Assembly: GCA_035285585.1 (NCBI GenBank)
Contig: JAYKGU010000189.1
Coordinates: 1 to 53,356, forward strand
Origin: JAYKGU01 sp035285585
Lineage (GTDB): Bacteria; Cyanobacteriota; Cyanobacteriia; CAKZMO01
Length of the DNA: 53,356 bases
Direction of reading: 5' to 3'
Shown here: piece by piece, positions 42,301-49,891 of the stretch
Numbering within the stretch: the stretch's first letter is position 1
Layout: each line of letters starts with the position of its first letter
Made by a program: the position numbers and the translations under genes
The notes under the pieces: model-generated
Told to the model about the DNA's origin: nothing
Database searches by the model: none
What the model saw: the letters and a program-made list of their open reading frames with translations, nothing else

Positions 42301-43475
42301 TCTGCCACCTTGAGGATCAGACCTGGGAGCAAGGTCGCCGTGATCCTGTCTGGAAGACGATTGTCAATCGCTACCAGGCGGCGATCGCCGCAGGACTCAA
42401 AAACCCTCAATCGCCCAAGGGTGCCCAATGGCAACGGCGGGGTGAAGCTCTACAGAAACTTACCAATGCCGGATTTGCCACAGACGATTTACGAGATTTG
42501 GCAGCCTATTGTCTCTATCGCAACCGGGACTTTGCCCAGGCGATCGCCCTATGGGATCAGATCCAGCGCACCGATCAGCCTGAGTATGCCATCGCCAAAG
42601 CCCACCTCACTGCCGTTCCCGAGAAAGTGAAGTGGCTGAATCGGGCTAAGCGATTTGATCAAACAGTGAAGGTATGGCAGGAAAGCGATCGCCCCATTGC
42701 CGGTGATTGGGAGCCTTTCTTGCCCGATGTGCGCCTTGCCCTGAGCCAGCAAAGCCAGATGGCGGAAGTACTGAATTTAGATATCCGTACCAAACAGTGG
42801 GAAAAGGCGATCGCCCTTTGTATCCAATCGGGGGGTGGCGTGGGCGATCGCCTGCGCATTATCCACGGCATGGCCTTTGATGCCAGCCTCACCCCAGAAG
42901 CAGTGCTACAGAGCGATCAGCGGCCCCTCTTCAGCGGCTTTGTGGACAGTACAATTCGCCTCCCCGCCTGGGAACTCACGGATGAAAGGGCCATAAAAGC
43001 CTGTGTGGCCCTTGAAAAAATCGGTGAGTTTCGAACGGCACTGCCCAATTTAGAGCGCTTTTTAACCGACCGTGCCCTCTCTCCCCAGGGACGCGAGTTT
43101 ATCCGCAAACGCTGGCTCGTCCTCAAAGAAAGGCAGGCTGAGTATGCGGACACCCTGGGGCGGCGCGATGAGGCGGAGCAACGGCGGGGAGAACGGCGGC
43201 GACAGGCCCAGGCATGGGGCATTGATTTAAGCACCCTGTCGTCAGCAGTGCCCACGCTGACGGAGGATGCGCCAATTCTGGCAAAGCGCGATTCCTTGAC
43301 TACCGATCCCTCGCCTGCCGCTCCCTTGATAGACCATGCGATAGTGGATCAACCCACTGCTGAACAAGTCCGTCAGCAAATTGTGCAAATTTTGAGCGAG
43401 CAGCAGCTCACCCTCGACGAACTGCGGCAGCTCCAGCACTATCTCCAGTATTTGCTTTACTGCCGCTCCATTTAA
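39357..43475 (+). CDS. Large UvrD-like superfamily 1 helicase with novel N- and C-terminal regions
   Basis: A 1372-residue protein. The SF1A helicase core spans about 310-795: Walker A GRAGSGKS (316-323), motif Ia LFLTYSDRL, motif II DEAQ (541-544), motif III FAGDPLQTLNP (576-585), motif IV KQNYRSP (626-632) and motif VI LYVAISRSTQHL (778-789). Residues 1-300 precede the core and are not a standard UvrD domain; the first 90 include WVKRFGNLRLIAELRTFGND and DILKRGDG, a beta-rich pattern. After the core come about 480 residues of paired helices resembling TPR repeats (AIDFYNRADMAAEICYCEAWIL, YRNRDFAQAIALWDQ), then a short acidic helical tail. It stands alone, divergent from rbcL. Repair or phage defence are possible; neither is shown. 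Codon use matches its neighbours. Confidence 0.85.
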   Translation: MLYVYISPETEEAAQRYHIFPQIQRLKRRLEQDPSLFSLLFSSRFPCWVKRFGNLRLIAELRTFGNDQVLYLADILKRGDGAYDPQFLNNTRLWAREHIRWEVIPGWLEEQRQIPTHSQPQMPPYFLDWLKRPELIQRENRVIYESHFWVDAFLSQQPFTVENRAVFHRMIAYLVDAGESDCTIHTTQFNNVHRCIDQETGCCVLFSQVHPHDESERTIVFLMAAWRQAPKDAKVAQIGNQLRLFGSTVSHNLLDEKVVKSANDIARHSRRSYPDYIVYDFDTWQAMESDERVNLAMSGEEEELLHGMTFPAFINGRAGSGKSTMLHYAFAYYCDRHLAKTREPSLTPEEIRQTRPLFLTYSDRLTEKARDTVCRILRSHAQYGGQVSLFQDDHALLDDCFQTFQGFLLRCLPDGESDRFGSKNYVSFHQFKQRYLQAFRNSGYSAEVCWHAIRTYIKGYHFAEADQDYLSIEEYRHEVPRKQKKITDEDFQRIYNSVWNWYRQLCSQENLWDDQDLARAVLVGIVNGSIIPSGFAATFCDEAQDFTRIEFQLILRLSVWSRYALPHRVESLPFAFAGDPLQTLNPTGFSWESFCANFYETILLPLDPDDQKGLGNSERLSLKELKQNYRSPAQIVKFTNVIHLWRRILFKNKTLEPQEPWRTEQGCPAQKGIIGVDILTDNFKTRIDQGAIVLLPCEEGGEVDFIRRSPILSEIFSIVNGQKPPIVYTPTGLKGLEEPDIAVCFFGDYYVEQFNRTPLKFLPDTTDNLQLEYFFNKLYVAISRSTQHLSIIDTQQGDQMFWQAASSHHELLYWLDQLHLSDRQSEQQVEIWEANLCPLTRWNNLQSREPIDFQAKAKTWLTSGVENSDVEHLRTAIDFYNRADMAAEICYCEAWILRLEDKLQQAGQGFMKIKALTDPDLRPQDDAWQCFWEGKCWQDLQQWLGQNPNAPQVQWQPAVEFMARTTNTKFPSGLLNEFSTFLCHLEDQTWEQGRRDPVWKTIVNRYQAAIAAGLKNPQSPKGAQWQRRGEALQKLTNAGFATDDLRDLAAYCLYRNRDFAQAIALWDQIQRTDQPEYAIAKAHLTAVPEKVKWLNRAKRFDQTVKVWQESDRPIAGDWEPFLPDVRLALSQQSQMAEVLNLDIRTKQWEKAIALCIQSGGGVGDRLRIIHGMAFDASLTPEAVLQSDQRPLFSGFVDSTIRLPAWELTDERAIKACVALEKIGEFRTALPNLERFLTDRALSPQGREFIRKRWLVLKERQAEYADTLGRRDEAEQRRGERRRQAQAWGIDLSTLSSAVPTLTEDAPILAKRDSLTTDPSPAAPLIDHAIVDQPTAEQVRQQIVQILSEQQLTLDELRQLQHYLQYLLYCRSI

Positions 43476-43867
43476 GGTGTGCCACGCCACTACGGCCAGG
43501 ACAAGATCAGATTTTCAGGGGATTGGCCCTGCAACGGATTGGGGCGGGATCGGTGGAAACGGCCCCAGCAGGACGCTGGAAACCAGATATTGGGATACGC
43601 AAATTGGGACAGGCGAAATGCGATCTGGCAACTTATGTTGATCGACCGATATCATCAGATTTGAGTCTTAATTAAGCTATATTGGCTACCGAGAATTGAT
43701 CGACACGACCGCTCATCGACGCAGATTCATCAACGTTTGAGTGGGAGGCGGAATTTTGGCTGGGGCTGTCTAACCGAGAACTCGCGAGAGTTTTGGGAAT
43801 CCAGAACGCTGTCAGGGGTTTTCGGGTAGGTTCTTAGTGCAACTGATACTTGGGAGGATGGCATCAC
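43476..43867. other. Intergenic region between helicase and speA
   Basis: A 392-base spacer without a convincing gene. Small hairpins are present: CCAGCAGGACGCTGG (43565-43579) and AACTCGCGAGAGTT followed by TT (43779-43794); either may be a weak terminator of the helicase gene. The AT-rich TTAATTAAGCTATATT near 43670 could supply the speA -10 element. Confidence 0.5.
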
Positions 43868-45865
43868 ATGCAGACATCGAAATTTTTAGACCAGGCCGCC
43901 AATGGGGGCACCAACCGCCAACCGGGTACCGCAGTACCCAGCCCCAGGCGTCGGTGGACGATTGAAGACAGCGAAGAGCTGTACCGCATTCAGGGCTGGG
44001 GACAGCCCTACTTCTCCATCAATGCCGCCGGACATGTGACGGTCTCTCCCAAGGGCGATCGCGGCGGTTCCCTCGACCTGTATGAACTCGTCCAGGCACT
44101 CCAGCAGCGCAATCTCGATCTGCCCCTGCTGATTCGCTTTTCCAACATCCTGGAAGATCGGATTGAGCGACTCAATGCCTGCTTTGCCCAGGCGATCGCC
44201 CGCTACAACTATCCCGGCCAATACCGGGGCGTGTTTCCAGTGAAGTGCAACCAGCAGCGCCACCTGATTGAAGACCTGGTGCGGTTTGGTCGGCCCCACC
44301 AGTTTGGCCTGGAAGCCGGATCTAAACCTGAGCTGATGATTGCCCTGGCCACGTTGGATACCGAGGGGGCACTGCTCATCTGCAACGGCTACAAAGACCG
44401 GGAATATGTGGAAACGGCCATGCTGGCCCGGCGGTTGGGCCACACCTCCATCATTGTGGTCGAGCAAATCGAAGAGGTAGACCTGGCCATTGAAGCCAGC
44501 CGCAAGCTGCAGATCCAGCCCATTCTGGGGGTACGGGCCAAGCTCAATGTCAAAGGGGAAGGCCGCTGGGGAACTTCTACGGGCGATCGCGCCAAGTTTG
44601 GGCTAACGATTCCAGAAATGATCACCGCTGTCGAGCGGCTCCAGGCCGCTAACATGCTCGACTCGCTCCAGTTACTGCATTTCCACATCGGCTCCCAAAT
44701 TTCCTCTATCAATGTGCTGAAAGATGCCCTGCGGGAAGCTTGCCAGATCTATGTGGAGCTGGCCGGTCTGGGGGCAGCCATGCGCTACCTGGACGTGGGG
44801 GGCGGCCTGGGGGTCGATTACGACGGCTCCAAGACCAACTTCCATGCCTCCAAAAACTACAACATGCAGAACTATGCCAATGATGTAGTGGCAGCGGTGC
44901 AGGAAGCCTGTGAGGCCCGTGACCTGACGGTGCCCACTCTAATTAGCGAAAGTGGTCGGGCGATCGCCTCCCACCAATCCATCCTGATCTGCGATGTGCT
45001 GAGCACCAGCGACATGCCCACAGCGGCTCCAGACCCCGTCAGCGAAGACGATCACCTGATCCTGCGCAACCTGGCCGAGACGTATCAGTCCATCACCGTC
45101 ACTAATTACCAGGAAGCCTACCACGACGCCTCCCAGTTCAAAATGGAAGCCCTCAGCCTGTTCAACTTTGGCTACCTCAGTATGCTGGAGCGGGCGCGGG
45201 CCGAGCGGCTCTACTGGGCCTGCTGCCAGAAGATCCTGGAAATTGCTCGCCAGCAGGACTATGTGCCCGACGACCTGGAAGACCTGGAAGACATCATGGC
45301 GTCGATTTACTACATCAATCTGTCGGTGTTTCAGTCGGTTCCCGATTCCTGGGCGATTGACCAGCTCTTCCCCATCATGCCGATTCACCGGCTAGATGAA
45401 GAGCCAATCCGGCGCGGCATCCTGGCGGATTTGACCTGCGACAGCGACGGCAAAATCGATCGGTTTATTGACCTGCGGGACGTGAAGCGGGTGCTGGAAC
45501 TCCATCCCCTGCGCCCTGCCAGTTCGTCAACGTCTCCCGCCGCCCACGAACCCTATTACCTGGGGATGTTTCTGGGGGGAGCCTACCAGGAAATCATGGG
45601 CAGTCTGCACAATCTCTTCGGCGATACCACCGCCGTCCACATCGCCCTTACCCCCAAGGGCTATCAAATCCAGCATGTGGTCAAAGGGGACACGGTGACG
45701 GAGGTGCTGGGCTATGTCCAGTACGATGCCGAGGATCTGGTGGAGAACATGCGGCTGCAGTCCGAACGCGCTCTGCAGGAGGGCAAAATTACGCTGCAGG
45801 AGTCGCAGTGGCTCTTGCAGAACTATGAGCGATCGCTCAGCCGCTACACCTATCTCTCTCCTTAA
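43868..45865 (+). CDS. speA: Biosynthetic arginine decarboxylase
   Basis: A 665-residue PLP-dependent fold III decarboxylase that converts arginine to agmatine, the first step to putrescine and spermidine. The PLP lysine is in YRGVFPVKCNQQRHLIEDLV. Other motifs are GLEAGSKPELMIAL, LLHFHIGSQIS, YLDVGGGLGVDYDGS, ISESGRAIASHQSILI, the substrate cysteine region LADLTCDSDGKIDRFI, and YYLGMFLGGAYQEIMGSLHNLFGDT, all SpeA-specific. ATG 43868 is chosen because GGGAGGA lies ten bases upstream; an earlier TTG at 43850 would overlap that site. Its TAA stop lies inside the terminal repeat of family A copy 2, which starts three bases before the stop ends. No other polyamine genes are adjacent. Confidence 0.96.
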   Translation: MQTSKFLDQAANGGTNRQPGTAVPSPRRRWTIEDSEELYRIQGWGQPYFSINAAGHVTVSPKGDRGGSLDLYELVQALQQRNLDLPLLIRFSNILEDRIERLNACFAQAIARYNYPGQYRGVFPVKCNQQRHLIEDLVRFGRPHQFGLEAGSKPELMIALATLDTEGALLICNGYKDREYVETAMLARRLGHTSIIVVEQIEEVDLAIEASRKLQIQPILGVRAKLNVKGEGRWGTSTGDRAKFGLTIPEMITAVERLQAANMLDSLQLLHFHIGSQISSINVLKDALREACQIYVELAGLGAAMRYLDVGGGLGVDYDGSKTNFHASKNYNMQNYANDVVAAVQEACEARDLTVPTLISESGRAIASHQSILICDVLSTSDMPTAAPDPVSEDDHLILRNLAETYQSITVTNYQEAYHDASQFKMEALSLFNFGYLSMLERARAERLYWACCQKILEIARQQDYVPDDLEDLEDIMASIYYINLSVFQSVPDSWAIDQLFPIMPIHRLDEEPIRRGILADLTCDSDGKIDRFIDLRDVKRVLELHPLRPASSSTSPAAHEPYYLGMFLGGAYQEIMGSLHNLFGDTTAVHIALTPKGYQIQHVVKGDTVTEVLGYVQYDAEDLVENMRLQSERALQEGKITLQESQWLLQNYERSLSRYTYLSP

Positions 45866-45969
45866 GGAGATTTTTGAGAATGATCCGACCGGACAACGTA
45901 GGGGCAAATGGCCATTTGCCCTTACCAAACGTTCAACCGAGGGTAAGTTTTTTCCTGGAAATCTCCTAA
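45862..45969 (+). repeat. Family A MITE-like repeat, copy 2
   Basis: A 108-base copy with the best-preserved ends: TTAAGGAGATTTTTGAG on the left and GGAAATCTCCTAA on the right, with the core GGGCAAATGGCCATTTGCCC and the conserved GTTCAACCGAGGGTAAG. It begins within the speA stop codon (TTAAGG contains the TAA), so it either inserted exactly there or now supplies the stop. Confidence 0.87.
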
Positions 45970-45993
45970 GTAGGTCAGCACAATTCAATTCAT

Positions 45994-46028
45994 GTTAGAA
46001 AATCGGGGGAGCGCCCCGGTTTTCTAAC
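45994..46028. terminator. Strong bidirectional hairpin downstream of speA
   Basis: GTTAGAAAATCGGGG pairs with CCCCGGTTTTCTAAC (15 pairs including one G-U) around a five-base loop GAGCG. It lies 129 bases after the speA stop, between family A and family B repeats. The stem carries its own TTTT on the 3' side, so it could terminate speA transcription. Confidence 0.55.
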
Positions 46029-46050
46029 CTTCGTCTTTGTAATGCAGTTC

Positions 46051-46145
46051 TATCGCCCTACGGGCTAAGGTTTGAGTGTGGAACCCCCGCAACGCGGGGG
46101 TTCCACACTTCTTGAACGTCCTAACGCGAAAGCGTAGCGCTATAC
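46051..46145 (-). repeat. Family B palindromic repeat, copy 2 (inverted)
   Basis: An inverted copy of the element at 10925-11020, with ends TATCGCCCTACGGG and AAGCGTAGCGCTATA. The central 15-base-pair stem GTGTGGAACCCCCGC with loop AAC lies at 46076-46108. The stem is identical to copy 1 while the loop and flanks vary, so the structure looks conserved. Confidence 0.85.
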
Positions 46146-46169
46146 TTAGAAACGAAAGAGTGGCACCAA

Positions 46170-46209
46170 CTGAAAAAGCAAAAAACTGGGGCGCGATCGC
46201 ACCCCAGTT
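46170..46209 (-). terminator. Intrinsic terminator of petE
   Basis: On the minus strand AACTGGGG pairs with CCCCAGTT around a loop containing the HIP1 octamer GCGATCGC, followed by TTTTTGCTTTTT. It lies about 94 bases after the petE stop. Confidence 0.88.
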
Positions 46210-46302
46210 CGTAAATTGATTGATTTTGGATTTTGAACGACTCATAGCTCAGACAAACCTGCATGAAAAACCAGGTTCATTCTGCTAGCCAGAATCCTAA
46301 AT

Positions 46303-46710
46303 TTACTCAACCGTGATCTTGCCGACCATGCCAGCGCCCCGGTGAGGCGTGCAGTAGTAGCTGTAGGTTCCCGTGGGGGCATCCGTTGGAATGACAACGG
46401 AAGTCGATTCACCGGGCGCGAAGAGCAGCTTTTCAGCGGAAAGAGCCTTTGCCAGCGCTGGGCCACCGGGCGTTTTGTCGAAAACGACGTTGTGGGGGCC
46501 AAGCTTATTCATCAGGAATTTCACCGTGTCACCGGGGTGCACGGTTACTTGCTCAGGAGCAAACTTCAGCAGGCCGTTATCGGCACCCATCTTAACTGTG
46601 ACAGTTTCTGCAAGGGCAGGGGATGCGGAAACCAGGAAGCTCGCAATCACGACAAAGATTGCCGACAGTAGAATGCCTAACCGTTGGGGTACTGAAACTT
46701 TGGATTTCAT
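46303..46710 (-). CDS. petE: Plastocyanin precursor
   Basis: A 135-residue lumenal copper protein carrying electrons from cytochrome b6f to photosystem I. Residues 1-35 form the thylakoid-targeting signal (RLGILLSAIFVVIASFLVSASPALAE). The mature domain has the type 1 copper ligands His73 (LGPHNVVF), Cys120, His123 and Met128 (YYCTPHRGAGMVGKITVE). ATG 46710 is chosen because GGAG lies six bases upstream on the minus strand; a longer open frame to 46806 reads the leader. A candidate promoter is TTGACT (46801-46806) with TTTAAG 18 bases on. In cyanobacteria petE is copper-regulated through PetR-PetP, homologues of which are at 5965-7226. It ends in a clear terminator. Confidence 0.97.
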   Translation of the reverse strand: MKSKVSVPQRLGILLSAIFVVIASFLVSASPALAETVTVKMGADNGLLKFAPEQVTVHPGDTVKFLMNKLGPHNVVFDKTPGGPALAKALSAEKLLFAPGESTSVVIPTDAPTGTYSYYCTPHRGAGMVGKITVE

Positions 46711-47229
46711 TACTTTCTCCATACTTGATCGCCATACACCAGAATTGGTGCTGTCTATCGTCCACCAACTCAGTATCTTAAACTCTCCTCTATAGGGGAA
46801 AGTCAATATTCTCTTTATATTTTACCAGGGGGGTGGGGCGATCGCGGTCGCCCCCTGAGCGATACCCTCCTCCCATCTCTGGGCATACTAGCCCCAGACC
46901 TTCAGATTTAGCTCTGAGAGAGGGCCAACAACCGCCCCTCTCCTACCCATTGCCAAATCTGTAAAACTTCTTCAAAACCCTTGGAGAACTCCGGACGCTT
47001 CTGAAGGCTTCCTGAAAGTCTTTAGGAAGAGAGAAGGTGGATTACAGCAACTCCATGAAGTTTTCCCAACAGATTTGAAGATCTGATGAACGACAGGGTG
47101 GAAATTGTGGACTCGTTGAGTTTTCCTTGATAATCGCAGGTAATCTCAGGATTGCTCCGAGTACCCAGCAGACCGTACTGTAAAGAACATTAACCGTGGT
47201 ATCGTCGCACCTCTAGGCAAATTTAAACT
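46711..47229. other. Divergent petE / UXS promoter region
   Basis: A 519-base spacer. The petE promoter candidate is at 46777-46806 on the minus strand (TTGACT, 18-base spacer, TTTAAG), with CCTCTATAGGGG between the boxes as a possible small dyad. GGGGCGATCGCGGTCGCCCC (about 46836-46855) forms a hairpin around HIP1. The right part is AT-rich and must contain the promoter of the UDP-glucuronate decarboxylase gene. No gene seen. Confidence 0.5.
46777..46806 (-). promoter_or_regulatory. Candidate petE promoter
   Basis: TTGACT (complement of 46801-46806) and TTTAAG (complement of 46777-46782) are separated by 18 bases, giving a leader of about 60 bases to ATG 46710. The dyad-like CCCCTATAGAGG falls in the spacer, where a repressor such as PetR might bind; that is inference. 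Confidence 0.4.
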
Positions 47230-48204
47230 ATGAGAATTTTGGTCACCGGCGGAGCTGGATTTATTGGTTCCCATCTCATTGATCGACTGATGGAAGCGGG
47301 ACACGAAGTCATCTGCCTCGACAACTTCTACACCGGACACAAACGCAACATTTTAAAGTGGCTTAACCATCCCTACTTTGAGCTAGTTCGTCATGATATT
47401 ACGGAACCGATTCGGCTAGAAGTCGATCAAATTTATCATCTGGCCTGTCCGGCATCGCCGATTCACTACCAGTACAACCCGGTCAAAACCATCAAGACCA
47501 ATGTCATGGGAACCCTATATATGCTGGGGCTAGCCAAGCGGGTAAAGGCGCGCTTTTTGCTGGCGTCTACCTCAGAAGTTTACGGCGATCCGGATGTGCA
47601 TCCCCAAACAGAAGAGTATCGGGGGAACGTTAACCCCATCGGTATTCGTAGCTGCTACGACGAGGGTAAGCGCGTCGCCGAAACCCTAGCATTTGATTAC
47701 CATCGGCAAAATGATGTAGACATCCGGGTAGCACGCATCTTCAATACGTATGGCCCTCGTATGTTGGAAAACGACGGACGGGTGGTCAGCAACTTTGTGG
47801 TGCAGGCCCTAAGGGGAGAACCTCTAACGGTTTACGGCGACGGCTCCCAGACGCGCAGCTTCTGCTACGTCTCTGATCTGGTGGAGGGGTTAATTCGACT
47901 CATGAATGGCACCTTTATCGGCCCGGTCAACCTGGGCAATCCTGGGGAGTACACCATTTTAGAGTTGGCGCAAGCGGTGCAGAGTCTGGTCAATCCAGAC
48001 GCTCCCATTAAATACGAGCCGCTTCCCCAGGATGATCCCCGCCGCCGCAAGCCCGATATTACGCGGGCAAAAACCCACCTGGGCTGGGAACCCACCATTC
48101 CCCTGATGGAGGGTCTGACGTTGACCATTGATGACTTCCGTAGTCGGATAAGCGATCGCGGCAGTGCATCCCTCCCAGACTTCAGCCCATCCCCTGCCCA
48201 CTAA
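47230..48204 (+). CDS. UDP-glucuronate decarboxylase (UDP-xylose synthase)
   Basis: A 324-residue extended SDR enzyme that turns UDP-glucuronate into UDP-xylose. The NAD-binding motif is TGGAGFIGSHLIDRL. The active site has Ser/Thr in ASTSEVYGDP and Tyr143/Lys147 in RSCYDEGKR. Family markers include RHDITEP, YHLACPASPIHYQYNPVKTIKTNVMGT and ARIFNTYGPRM, diagnostic of UXS. The next gene, UDP-glucose 6-dehydrogenase, makes its substrate; the 95-base gap allows cotranscription. The pair supplies xylose and glucuronate for exopolysaccharide or cell-surface glycans. Confidence 0.95.
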   Translation: MRILVTGGAGFIGSHLIDRLMEAGHEVICLDNFYTGHKRNILKWLNHPYFELVRHDITEPIRLEVDQIYHLACPASPIHYQYNPVKTIKTNVMGTLYMLGLAKRVKARFLLASTSEVYGDPDVHPQTEEYRGNVNPIGIRSCYDEGKRVAETLAFDYHRQNDVDIRVARIFNTYGPRMLENDGRVVSNFVVQALRGEPLTVYGDGSQTRSFCYVSDLVEGLIRLMNGTFIGPVNLGNPGEYTILELAQAVQSLVNPDAPIKYEPLPQDDPRRRKPDITRAKTHLGWEPTIPLMEGLTLTIDDFRSRISDRGSASLPDFSPSPAH

Positions 48205-48299
48205 CGCCGGGCAAACCCCTGATTGTTTTGCAACCGCAACCTCAGGAACACCCATTCAGAAAACCTATTCAGAACATTCATATTTGTTAGGAGCGACTT

Positions 48300-49685
48300 A
48301 TGCGCGTTTGTGTCATTGGTACCGGATATGTTGGCCTCGTAACCGGGGTCTGTCTGGCCCATATTGGGCATGATGTTATCTGTGTCGACAACAACGAAGA
48401 AAAAGTCAAGCTGATGCAGTCGGGCCAATCGCCCATCTTTGAACCGGGCCTGTCAGACCTAATGAAGGGCGTCATCCAGGCCGATCGCATCCAATTCACC
48501 ACCGACCTCCAGGCTGGCGTGAAGCATGGTGATATTCTCTTCATTGCCGTAGGCACGCCGCCCCTGCCCACGGGGGAAAGCGACACTCGCTACGTGGAAG
48601 CCGTCGCCAAGGGCATTGGTGCCCATCTCAATGGCGGCTACAAGGTCATCGTCAACAAATCCACGGTACCCATCGGTTCAGGGGACTGGGTGCGCATGAT
48701 CGTGCTGGATGGGGTCACCGAACGCCAGAAGGCCATGGTGCCCGCAGGCGGCAGTGTGATTACAAATCCTGAAAGCGAGGTGGATTTTGATGTCGTAAGC
48801 AACCCCGAATTCCTGCGGGAAGGCTCAGCGGTTTACGATACCTTCAACCCCGATCGCATCGTACTGGGCAGCAACAGCCCACGGGCGATCGCCATGATGC
48901 AAGAACTTTACGCCCCCATCGTCTCCCGCGAGTTCTCTGAAGACAAATCCCTGGCGACGGTGCCGGTGGTGGTGACCGACCTCAGCTCGGCAGAAATGGT
49001 AAAGTACGCGTCCAACTCTTTCCTGGCAACCAAAATCAGCTTCATTAACGAAATCGCCAATATCTGCGATCGCGTCGGTGCCGACGTCACCCAGGTCGCG
49101 AAGGGCATTGGTCTGGACTCCCGTATCGGCAGTAAGTTTTTGCAAGCGGGCATCGGCTGGGGTGGTTCCTGCTTCCCGAAGGATGTGTCGGCACTGATTC
49201 ACACCGCTGACGACTACGGCTACGACAGCCAGCTTCTCAAGGCGGCGGTAGAGGTGAATAAGCGACAGCGGCTGATTATCGTGGAAAAGCTGCAGCAGAT
49301 GCTGAAAATCCTCAAGGGCAAAACCGTTGGCTTGCTGGGTCTCACTTTCAAGCCCAACACCGACGACATGCGGGATGCCCCCTCCCTCGACCTGATTGAG
49401 CAACTGGCGCGTCTGGGGGCCAAGGTGAAAGCCTACGACCCCATTGTGTCTCAAACGGGAATGCGCCACGGGCTGTCAAACGTGGTGGTGGAGACGGACG
49501 CCGAACTGATGGCCGTGGGCTGTGATGCGCTGGTGCTGGTGACCGACTGGGAGCAGTTCAAAACCCTGAACTACGAGCGAATGGCGAAAACCATGCACTC
49601 GGCCACTATCATCGACGGGCGCAACTTCCTGGATCGGCAGGCCCTGGAGGAAATTGGCTTCCAGTACGTGGGCATTGGTCGCTAA
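48300..49685 (+). CDS. ugd: UDP-glucose 6-dehydrogenase
   Basis: A 461-residue enzyme oxidising UDP-glucose twice to UDP-glucuronate using NAD. It begins MRVCVIGTGYVGLVTGVCLA, contains VGTPPLPTGESDTRYVEAVA and NKSTVPIGSG, and the catalytic Cys291 in GIGWGGSCFPKDV; the C-terminal domain has GLTFKPNTDDMRDAPSLDLI. AGGAG at 48289-48293 precedes ATG 48300. It follows the UDP-glucuronate decarboxylase gene on the same strand, a common pair in cyanobacteria. A family A repeat starts 19 bases after the stop. Confidence 0.97.
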   Translation: MRVCVIGTGYVGLVTGVCLAHIGHDVICVDNNEEKVKLMQSGQSPIFEPGLSDLMKGVIQADRIQFTTDLQAGVKHGDILFIAVGTPPLPTGESDTRYVEAVAKGIGAHLNGGYKVIVNKSTVPIGSGDWVRMIVLDGVTERQKAMVPAGGSVITNPESEVDFDVVSNPEFLREGSAVYDTFNPDRIVLGSNSPRAIAMMQELYAPIVSREFSEDKSLATVPVVVTDLSSAEMVKYASNSFLATKISFINEIANICDRVGADVTQVAKGIGLDSRIGSKFLQAGIGWGGSCFPKDVSALIHTADDYGYDSQLLKAAVEVNKRQRLIIVEKLQQMLKILKGKTVGLLGLTFKPNTDDMRDAPSLDLIEQLARLGAKVKAYDPIVSQTGMRHGLSNVVVETDAELMAVGCDALVLVTDWEQFKTLNYERMAKTMHSATIIDGRNFLDRQALEEIGFQYVGIGR

Positions 49686-49704
49686 CCGCGTTACGTTGAT
49701 CCCC

Positions 49705-49811
49705 TTAGGAGATTTTCGGGGAAAAATCTACCCTCGGTTAAACGATCGGTGGGGGCAAAGGGTCATTTGCCCCCACGTCGTCGGGTAGGATCATTTTCAG
49801 AAACCACCCTG
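49705..49811 (-). repeat. Family A MITE-like repeat, copy 3 (inverted, diverged)
   Basis: An inverted copy with a conserved end TTAGGAGATTTTCGGGG and the stretch TACCCTCGGTTAAACG. The core is changed to GTGGGGGCAAA/TTTGCCCCCAC. Both arms changed together so the hairpin is kept, which argues for selection on structure. The far end is degraded. It lies just after the ugd stop. Confidence 0.8.
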
Positions 49812-49891
49812 GTGGCCCACTCTGGGTGAGGGGTTTAGGGTAAGGGCGAAATGGCTAAGAGCAAAGTCCCCTGCGATCGCCCATGGCGGCT

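Larger units (their letters stand above)
45866..46302. other. Repeat-filled spacer between speA and petE
   Basis: A 437-base convergent spacer made of family A copy 2, a strong hairpin (45994-46028), inverted family B copy 2 (46051-46145) and the petE terminator (46170-46209). A short minus-strand open frame from 46024 is translated repeat and shares a peptide with the frame in the 10.9-kb repeat; it is not a gene. Confidence 0.8.

Noticed and set aside
43479..43664. 61-aa frame after the helicase
   Set aside because: No motif or start signal; spans small hairpins in a spacer.
46024..46245. 73-aa minus-strand open frame
   Set aside because: Translated family B repeat plus the petE terminator, not a gene.
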